Made by a program: the position numbers and the translations under genes. 64,000 nucleotides of DNA, from the NCBI GenBank assembly GCA_029891345.1, contig CM057009.1:231561178-231625177 (forward strand), written 5' to 3'. This stretch comes from Dryococelus australis. Lineage: Eukaryota; Arthropoda; Insecta; Phasmatodea; Phasmatidae. Positions 57,114 to 64,000 of the stretch are shown one piece after another; position 1 is the stretch's first letter; each line of letters opens with the position of its first letter. The notes below the pieces were generated by a model. It was not told the origin of the DNA, did not search any database, and worked only from the letters and a program-made list of their open reading frames with translations.

Positions 57114-57580
57114 CTGTAATTGTTTTTATTCTTGTATATAAAGAGAGACATTTCCTATATTCGACTCATAAGATTTGTGGTGTTTTGTATGAAATGCGAG
57201 AACAGCAACAACAAAAATTGGGAAATATTCTCGAATGGATTTCCAATTGCCCTCGAAAGGTTAATAACAGAACTGAATATTCAACTCAACAGCCCATCAC
57301 CCTCCCAAAATTAATCAGTTCATGGAAAATAACGATCCTACATTGATTAAAACTTTGTACAAATTGTCATTGTCGTCACCGAGTCACGATGAAGAAACTT
57401 CCCTGCAAAATCATTTTCAAATCCCCCAATCTGCGTAAATCCAAATCCGAAGTTTAAATGAGTGCTGTATCATTTCCTATGAACTCAAAAATTACTTTGG
57501 TTGGCAGGTCGAATTAAAGTTTTATCGGGGCAAGATCGTACCTGTAGGTTGGAGTGAAACAGTGGAAGTTTATCTCATGT
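57085..57580 (+). pseudogene. block C1 gene 2, broken
   Basis: The frame through 57,100-57,346 has a hydrophobic start (TTILTVIVFILVYK) and then EMREQQQQKLGNILEWISNC and STQQPITLPK. A shift near 57,310 leads on through text matching C2 at 61,211-61,438 (NTDPALTKILYKLSSPSHDE in C2). Sequence agreement between copies in these frames argues for a real gene of 150-200 codons, now broken. Unknown function. Confidence 0.45.
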
Positions 57581-58770
57581 TTGTGAGTTGAAGCTCATCA
57601 CTTTGGAAGAAACATTGCGAATCGTTGGTTAAGTATATTCCAATAGCGAGACAGGGAAACAAATTACTTTTGTTCGTATATTTGACGAAACATCTCTACT
57701 CACATGTATCAAATCACTGTCGAAAAAGAATTGTGTGGTTCGATCGAAACATTCATACACCATCTTACCAAAATGTTATTCGACAAATTGATTTATGACT
57801 ACTATGGTGAATACAAGAGAGTCATCAATGGAATCTGGCTCGTTCACGTGGAGAAACAGACCTTTATCGAATGTGTCGCCGTAAGTGAATGACTGGAATA
57901 TTATGCCAATAAATTAGATGGCGAGCATAGACTCACTTTTCTCACAACAAATTTAGTTTTCATCCCCTTTTCACCTGCTGTTCAGGTGCATAATTTCAAA
58001 TTGAGTTATTATGTCGCATTCATCAAGGAATTGCAAAACAAAATTTTCGTCCTCATCGACGTATTGGGTAAAATCAATGTTACAAGGTTAGATATGAAAT
58101 GGGTATTACAAACTCATCAATACCATATTCCCACCATTTACAAAGTTAGTATTCTGGAGTCAATTCGATTCATAACATTCCTTGTGGCCATTTTGATCAA
58201 TCAACCCGTTTGTACCACATAATGAGTACAAATTAAACTCAAACACATTTCATCTATCGGAATGCTCTCTTGTGCCATTTTCACTTCCCAATGATGGCCT
58301 GTTGAGTTTCCACAAGGACAAGATCGTCAATGTAAAAGATGATAAAACAATCAATTTGAAATTTAATTGCCTTACTTTTTTAAAGTATTTAAAGAGTAAA
58401 AAAATCTCTAATTTAAAGCTCAAACAAGGATTGTTCTGGCCGACATGACTGTGAAATATCTCGGTCGATATGTAGCGTCTAATCACCTTGAGCCGAAGTT
58501 CTTGGAAACTCAAGATTGACATATCTTTGATGAGATGTTTCCCGATTATTCCATTGTAATTTATGACAGTAAAGTAAATGAAATTGTTCCCGAGATGAGC
58601 AAACGTGCATGGTGTGAATACATTCCGGTTGATTAATTTTTCATTTTTGAATTCGAGGTATGTTATGATAGTGGCGAAATTGTATTTTGTAGATTTCGTG
58701 AAAAAACAAGTGCCAATCCAGCAAGTGCAATTGAAAAGTTTATAGTCTATAAATAAGACATGTATCATAA
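57580..58770 (+). pseudogene. block C1 gene 3, heavily broken
   Basis: Coding-like plus-strand pieces at 57,704-57,892 (VEKELCGSIETFIHHLTKML), 57,986-58,222 (KLSYYVAFIKELQNKIFVLI) and in shifted frames to 58,760 (NDGLLSFHKDKIVNVKDDKT; EVCYDSGEIVFCRFREKTSA). The same phrases, slightly altered, appear in block C2 at 61,540-62,750, where longer stretches share one frame. About 390 codons in total if one gene. The minus-strand 172-codon frame over 58,250-58,768 is antisense to this and I regard it as spurious. No family is recognised. Confidence 0.5.
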
Positions 58771-58807
58771 TGATATGTTATTTTAAAAATTTCAGTAAAA
58801 GTTTGGT

Positions 58808-58963
58808 ACCCTTATAAGTCTGGGAATAATTTTGGTGGTTTTCATAATTTTACTCTTAAAATACATTATTAAAGTTATTGTCCAAATGAATAAAATAGCA
58901 GCAGCATTTGTTCATTTTGTAAAGATAAAAAACATTATTACAAACAATTTTTTCGACAAATAA
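58808..58963 (+). CDS. small membrane protein, block C1
   Basis: The frame GTLISLGIILVVFIILLLKY continues IIKVIVQMNKI to a TAA near 58,961. The hydrophobic helix followed by a basic stretch is conserved in C2 (62,808-62,960). No ATG in the frame before the helix, so the start is unclear. Confidence 0.4.
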   Translation, partial: TLISLGIILVVFIILLLKYIIKVIVQMNKIAAAFVHFVKIKNIITNNFFDK

Positions 58964-58986
58964 TCATGATAGTAATGATTTCATAA

Positions 58987-59090
58987 TGAAAATGTTTGAA
59001 ACAATATGCTTGTACAACAATACAACTGGCTACAAGATACCGAGCAGTTTGATAAAGTGACTGAAATTTTGGAGAAACTAATAATTGTTA
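58987..59090 (+). pseudogene. block C1 gene 5, truncated
   Basis: Corresponds to 62,988-63,090 in C2. The frame begins MKMFET but is shifted a few codons on relative to C2, and the similarity ends at about 59,090. Confidence 0.45.
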
Positions 59091-59419
59091 GTATATCTTA
59101 CCATCATCGCCGTTAAACTTCCCAAATCTCTAACTCGCAAGTTATAACAAACATATTTTAACCACATTACAATATCAAAGTCTCTGGTTTAATTCGCTGG
59201 TAATGTCGACAAGGCAGGTGAACGTGCAATGATTCGACATTCACTAGTCCTGAATTCACCAAAAGATTCAGTTTTCAAAAATATTTTTGACAATCAGTCT
59301 TTGTATAGCTTGAAAATGATTGCAAATTACAAAAAACATTACGAATTGGAAACATCATGATTGGCGAAATATGTGCAAGATTAAAACAGGGCAGTTTGAT
59401 GAGATTTCCATAACTGGCT
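59091..59419. other. unassigned sequence after block C1
   Basis: About 330 bp with no counterpart in C2 and no recognised gene. It may be further virus-like remnant. Confidence 0.35.
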
Positions 59420-59600
59420 TTTCTCCCTTCCCCTCTTAGTTCCAACAACCAATCATGTAGCTGCATTTCGTTTCCCCTCCTTTCCAGTCATTTTGGTATG
59501 GCATATATGGTGACGAAATTTGGAAAAAAGATATTAGTTGAGGATGTGAGTTGAACGTGGCAACATCACTCCTCCACTCCAGAGCAGAACAAAAATGCAA
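59420..59600. mobile_element. fold-back MITE family 3, copy D (right half)
   Basis: GTTCCAACAACCAATCATGT, CGTTTCCCCTCC, then GGAAAAAAGATATTAGTTGA and the CCAGAGCAGAAC end. No left arm. Confidence 0.6.
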
Positions 59601-59667
59601 TTTATTTATTAAATATGCCTTATAAAATATAAATATTTTTAAGGTATATATACTATACTATAAGGTA

Positions 59668-60040
59668 TATCATTTTACTTATTCCTTATTCCTCCTTGGC
59701 TCTCGGAGAAAGGTTGATGTTTCTGAGTCCAGCTCTCGCCATCGACTGAAGTCTTTTTTCCAGATTTCTCTGCAATACAGGCAAACATAAATGAGTGGGA
59801 GGGAGGGGAAATGAAATGTTGCAATGTGATTGATTGTTGAACTTAGGAGTGGGGGAATCAACAACCAATCAGAGTACACCATGAGCTTGCTTTCATACAC
59901 ACTATTAAATTTAGCCAATAGAGTGCAAAATCTGCAAAGAACACGTCATTGGGGGCAAGAGCTGAACATGGAAACATCATTCATCCACTGCAGAGCAGAA
60001 GAGGAATACAGAGTAAGTATTATAATAATAATGAATAATA
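59668..60040. mobile_element. fold-back MITE family 3, copy E
   Basis: Both arms present: TTATTCCTCCTTGGCTCTCG with AGGTTGATGTTTCTGAGTCC on the left, GGGGGCAAGAGCTGAACATG and GCAGAGCAGAAGAGGAATAC on the right. It corresponds to copy B in the duplication. Confidence 0.75.
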
Positions 60041-60109
60041 AATGTACAGTATATATATGTATACAATATATACTATATATATTATATACTATAAAGTATA
60101 TTATTATAA

Positions 60110-60315
60110 TTATTCCTTATTCCTCTCGAGCTCTAGGAGGAAGGTTGATGTTTCTCTGTCCAAATCTAGTCATCGACTCTAGTCTTTATTTCCAGGTTTC
60201 TCTGCTATATAGGCAAACTAAAGGAGGGTAAGGGAGGGGAAATGAAATTCTGCAATGTGATTCATTGTTGGTTGCAGGAAAAATGGAGGGAGGGGAGAAA
60301 AGGCAATAATGGAGC
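60110..60315. mobile_element. fold-back MITE family 3, copy F (left half)
   Basis: Left arm and centre (AGGAAGGTTGATGTTTCTCT through GGGGAAATGAAATTCTGCAA), then runs into block C2. Counterpart of copy C. Confidence 0.7.
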
Positions 60316-60736
60316 ACTCTGACAAAATCACATGCAACTAAACAGACTTATTCATTAATTTCTATAATACTAATTAATATTCAAAGTGTGTTTTGTAACT
60401 ATAAAGAGATTAGTGATGTAATTTATAATGATGCAATGTCATAAATTTTACATCGACTAGGAACCGATACTGTATGATCTGAAGGATTGGACTCACGACC
60501 TCATCACTCATTCACAGTTGTTTTTTGTAAATATATTCTTTTAGCTTTTAATAATTTTTGTATTTTTTAAAATTCTTCTATATAAAAGAGGGTAATTTCC
60601 TTTATTCGAATAATAAGCTTTGTGGTGTATGGTATGTTAACTATGATCTGGAAACATTCTCTGACTGGATTGAACACCAACAAAAAAGATATAGTGTGCA
60701 CAATCGACAAACACATTAGTATTTCGATATTGAACT

Positions 60737-60964
60737 ATGTTATTTATTTTAAAAATGATACTGCATCATTATATTCTCAATGGAATACTATTTGTACTTT
60801 CAATGATATTATATTTTGGCTATTGGCTGTTAACTGGTTTTATAGACATACCCATTAGTCATAAAATATTTTTTGCTAATGTCAGATCTGGCAATTTGAT
60901 TCCTATTGCTGATATATTGGCATTTATGTTTTTTGTGCTTTGTGTTAAATGTATAATTTTTTAA
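60737..60964 (+). CDS. membrane protein, block C2
   Basis: 75 codons. The internal ATG at 60,755 aligns with the C1 start, so translation may begin there. Helices: NGILFVLSMILYFGYWLLTG and ILAFMFFVLCVKCIIF. Compared with C1, it reads past the point where C1 changes frame. Unknown family. Confidence 0.5.
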   Translation: MLFILKMILHHYILNGILFVLSMILYFGYWLLTGFIDIPISHKIFFANVRSGNLIPIADILAFMFFVLCVKCIIF

Positions 60965-61094
60965 AATATTTATTGCTATTGTAAATCTATATTACTGAGA
61001 TGATGTGGTTTACAAAAACAAACTATGTAAAATTGTGTATACACATTGTATAATTTTGTAAATTTAAATGTATATAATTTACATGGTTGTTTTT

Positions 61095-61560
61095 TTGCTT
61101 AGTTTTTTATTTGTAATTTTTTTCTTATATATAAAGAGGGACATTTCCTTTATTAGAGTGATGAGCTTTGCTGTGTTTGGTACATAATTCAAGAGCAGCA
61201 ATAATGACAATTGGGAAATATTCTCAAATGGATTTCCAAATGCCCTCAAAAGGTTAATCACAAAAGTGAATTTTCAATCCAACAGCCCATCACACTTGCC
61301 AAATTTAATCAGTTTGTGGAAAATACCGACCCTGCACTGACTAAAATTTTGTACAAATTGTCATCACCAAGCCACGATGAAGAAACTAGCCTGGAAAATT
61401 ATTTTCAAATCCCTCAATCAATGGAAATCCAAATCTGAAGTTTCAATGAGTCTGGTATCATTACCTACCAACTCAAAATTTACTTTGGTTGGTGGGTCGA
61501 AAAAAGTTTTATCGGGGCGTAATCATGCCTGCAGGTTGGAGCAAAGCTGTGGAAATTGAT
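61095..61560 (+). pseudogene. block C2 gene 2, broken
   Basis: The frame at 61,211-61,438 holds GNILKWISKCPQKV and NTDPALTKILYKLSSPSHDE; a shift at about 61,420 continues in 61,377-61,559 (SEVSMSLVSLPTNSKFTLVG). The upstream hydrophobic start is present but separated by a stop. Homologous to 57,085-57,580. Confidence 0.5.
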
Positions 61561-62750
61561 CTCAATGTTTGCGATTTGAAACTCCTCACTTTGGAAGAAA
61601 CATTGTGAATCTTTCATTATGTGTATTCCAATAGCGAGACAGTGAACCAAATTACTTTTGACCGTGCACTTGACAAAACATATCTACTCATTACATATCG
61701 AATCACTGTCGAAAACAAAATGTGTGATTCGATCGAAACATTCATGTCATCTTCCCGAAATGTTATTCGACGAATTTATTTACGACTATTGTTGTAAATA
61801 CAAGAGAGAAACCGATTTTGTCAATAGAATTTGGCGTGATCATGTGAAGAAACAACCCTTTATCGAATGAGTCGCTTAAGTGAATGACTGGAATATTATT
61901 CGTAGACTCACTTTTCTCACACCTGATTTACTTTTCATCCCCTTCTCACCCACTGTTTAAGTGCATAATTTAAAATTTAGTGGTTACTATGCCGCATTCA
62001 TCAAGGAATTGGAAAATAACAAATTTTTCATTTTTATCGATGGGTTGGGTAAAATCAATGTCTCGAGGGTAGATATGAAACAATCATTACAAGATGATCA
62101 AAACCATATTTCCACCATATACAAAATTGATATTCTGTAATCAATTCGATTCAAAACATTCCATGTGGAAAAACATGGCTATTTTGATCAATCGACTGAT
62201 TTTTACCATTTGAACGAGGACAAATTATACACAAACACGTTCCTTCGATTGGAATACTCTCTCAGTCCAATTACACTTCCCACCGATGGACTGCTGTATT
62301 TTCATAAGGACGAGATTGTCAAAGTATAGAGTGAAAAGACAATCGATTTGAAGTTTGATTGGCAATTTTTTGTTAAGTATTTAAGGAATAGAAGAATCCC
62401 TAAACTAAAGCTCAAACAGGGAGTGTCGTTGGCTGACATGACTGTGAAATAACTTGATCAATATACAGTGTACAAACACCTTGTACCAAAGGTCTTGGAA
62501 ACTGAAGATGAGCACATTTTTGAAGGGATGTTTTCCTATTATTCCATCATAATTGATAAGAGCAAATTAAACAAAATTCATCCTGAGATGAACAAGTTTG
62601 CGCTTAGCGAAGACATTGTGGTTGATTTGTTTTTCATTTTTTAATTCTAGATATGTTATAATAGTGGCGAAATTGTATTTTGTAAATTTCGCGAACAAAC
62701 AAGTGCCAGTCCAGGGAGTGTAATTAAAGAGATTATATTAAATAAATAAG
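61540..62750 (+). pseudogene. block C2 gene 3, broken
   Basis: Long coding-like text in mostly one frame with single stops: near 61,950-62,140 (AAFIKELENNKFFIFIDGLG), 62,150-62,325 (EKHGYFDQSTDFYHLNEDKL; PTDGLLYFHKDEIVKV), 62,340-62,640 (SLADMTVK; EDEHIFEGMFSYYSIIIDKS), and ending CYNSGEIVFCKFREQTSA near 62,700. It reads as a beta-rich protein of about 390-400 residues, perhaps structural. Not recognised. Confidence 0.5.
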
Positions 62751-62807
62751 ACATGTATCATAACGGGAAGTTATTTTTAAAATTTCTCAAAAAAGTGGTA
62801 CCCTTAT

Positions 62808-62965
62808 ATATTTAATAATTCTGGGAATTATTTTAGCAGGTTTCATAATTTCATTCTTAAAATATGTTATAAAAGTGATTGTCCAAATGAATAAAATAGA
62901 AACAGGCATTGTTCATTTTAAAAATAATACAGCATTATCACAAAAAATATTTGTCGACAAATGTT
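62808..62965 (+). CDS. small membrane protein, block C2
   Basis: The frame GTLIYLIILGIILAGFIISF then LKYVIKVIVQMNKI, to a TGA near 62,963. Conserved with 58,808-58,963; no ATG before the helix. Confidence 0.4.
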
Positions 62966-62987
62966 GAAGGAAGTAAGAATCTCGTAA

Positions 62988-63175
62988 TGAAAATGTTTGA
63001 AACTAACAATATTCTTTTACCACAATACAACTGGCTACAAGATACTGAGCAGTTTGGTAAAATGATTGAAGTCTTGGAGAAACTCATGATTAGTATAATG
63101 AACGTAAGTTCAATGGATGTCTGGAATTGTGTGAAACTTGCCATACAACAATTCACAAGTTACCAATGCCACTGA
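62988..63175 (+). CDS. 62-aa helical protein, block C2 gene 5
   Basis: Starts MKMFETNNILLPQYNWLQDT and continues with an amphipathic helix EQFGKMIEVLEKLMISIMN. The ATG at 62,988 is favoured over the longer frame from 62,909 because C1 shows the same MKMFET start. Function unknown. Confidence 0.45.
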
Positions 63176-64000
63176 CAGACTATACTTGGACATGGGGTAT
63201 AAACAAGTATCAGTTTTCAATTTTCTTTCCACGGTTTCTCATATTTTCAAATATTATCTACGCATATTTATTTGACGAAATTGATGACTCTACAAAACCA
63301 ACTGGTCGGTATTATTAAAAATTATTTATACACCTACAATAAGTATAGGTTGGCATAGATTGGGACCAAATGCAGTTATGATGGTGGTGACATTCATTGG
63401 TGCCCACATTTTGATGGGTTATTTAAAAAATGAAATCGACACCAACGGGATGTAACACGTATTATCGCAATTGAAATTCCAAGTGGTTACTTGGAACAAA
63501 GGTTTGCATCCTGATGGAGGGTACATGTTTGACAAAACTCTCCAATACTATGGTTATATATTATTTGGCTCTGGATTCTGTCGCCCTGCAAGAATTTTTC
63601 AATATAGATTCAAAAGCGGTGAGCATCCGACAATCCCATTAAATTTTGGTCCCATGTTTACGAGGATCCCAAGTATGGTATCTCGAGATAGAGGTGATTA
63701 TGGTTACTTTGTAATTGATTCGATAAAAGCAGTGATGGCCAAGACAGAAAGTTATTGTTGCAATTCAAGGTCAATGCCCCAAACTCTGCTTTTACAAATC
63801 CGAACAAACCTATTATAAATGTGGTCAATTAAGTGTCATGGCTCGCATCTTTAGGTTTGCAAATTTCGATATAAAAATTTGCGATGAGTTTTGCACATAT
63901 CATCCCGGAGTCAAAAGCATAAACAATAAATTTGTGTCCATGCTAACCATAACAGAAACCACGACAATGTTCATGCTGCAATGTGTCTTTACATGCAGTG
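63176..64000 (+). pseudogene. further virus-like coding remnants, run off the window
   Basis: Plus-strand pieces in alternating frames: 63,180-63,318 (LTDYTWTWGINKYQFSIFF, DEIDDSTKPT), 63,471-63,580 (VVTWNKGLHPDGGYMFDKTL) and beyond. Frames change every 50-150 bp. This is probably one or two decayed genes that continue past the window's end. There is no counterpart in C1. Confidence 0.35.

Larger units (their letters stand above)
56300..59090 (+). repeat. block C1: first copy of tandem segmental duplication
   Basis: Matches 60,115-63,095 in order: for example ACTCTGACAAAATCACATG (56,494 and 60,316), GAAGGATTGGACTCA (56,675 and 60,480), CAATGGAATACTATTTGTA (56,973 and 60,778), TACAACTGGCTACAAGATAC (59,021 and 63,025). 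The offset grows from about 3.8 to 4.0 kb because C2 has small insertions. Copies diverge by substitutions and indels throughout, so the duplication is old. Confidence 0.85.
60115..63095 (+). repeat. block C2: second copy of tandem segmental duplication
   Basis: Ordered match to 56,300-59,090. C2 carries a 100-200 bp longer spacer between genes 1 and 2 (about 60,965-61,085) and otherwise keeps the same gene order. Confidence 0.85.

Noticed and set aside
58250-58768. 172-codon minus-strand frame
   Set aside because: Block C2 has the same DNA with coding conservation on the plus strand; the antisense frame is not kept there.

Overview
The window reads as eukaryotic nuclear DNA, most likely from an arthropod with a large, transposon-rich genome. 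It is AT-rich, packed with (TA)n and other simple repeats, tRNA-derived SINE pieces, MITEs, LINE remnants and DNA-transposon relics. I see no rRNA gene, no operon of bacterial type and no intact host multi-exon gene. The arthropod assignment rests on overall character and repeat style, not on a diagnostic host gene.

Layout. 1-12.2 kb: SINE, MITEs, a 1.3-kb element with CCCAACAAACA-type ends, a fold-back element with TTTTCGCGAAAA arms, and an array of about 285-bp tandem units. 12.25-15.64 kb: a DNA-transposon-like element with long (about 290 bp) terminal inverted repeats and a broken gene of a widespread unclassified family. 17-21 kb: more MITEs, tandem tRNA-like heads and a second 285-bp array in the opposite orientation. 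21.4-23.0 kb: a non-LTR retrotransposon (endonuclease plus reverse transcriptase) remnant. 22.98-28.91 kb: an inverted-repeat-bounded relic that looks like a Maverick/Polinton, with an N-terminal PolB-associated fragment. 28.9-30.2 kb: a third 285-bp array. 31.96-32.64 kb: another MITE. 33.1-34.0 kb: minisatellite and (TA)n. 34-41 kb: little recognisable.

41.03-43.66 kb is a Merlin-like (IS1595/ISXO2-type DDE) transposon with 21-bp TIRs and a perfect 6-bp flanking duplication. Its transposase is broken by a 50-bp insertion.

43.99-64 kb is the most unusual part: blocks of compact, closely packed, intronless or nearly intronless genes of virus-like organisation. Block A (44.0-52.7 kb) has a divergent layout. 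On the minus strand are an ankyrin-repeat gene, several small membrane or unknown proteins and a superfamily-1 (PIF1/RecD-like) helicase. On the plus strand are four unknown genes, of which the last (309 aa) is still fully open. A short spliced-looking gene lies at the right edge. Block B (52.8-54.6 kb) is one long, stop-ridden minus-strand gene. Block C occurs twice in tandem (about 56.3-59.1 and 60.1-63.1 kb, offset 3.8-4.0 kb), each copy preceded by fold-back MITEs, with further coding remnants running off the right end. Most genes carry frameshifts or stops, so I read these blocks as old integrated copies of one or more dsDNA viruses or virus-like elements whose family I cannot name. The helicase, ankyrin gene, dense packing and divergent transcription support this; no capsid, polymerase or packaging gene is recognisable in these blocks.
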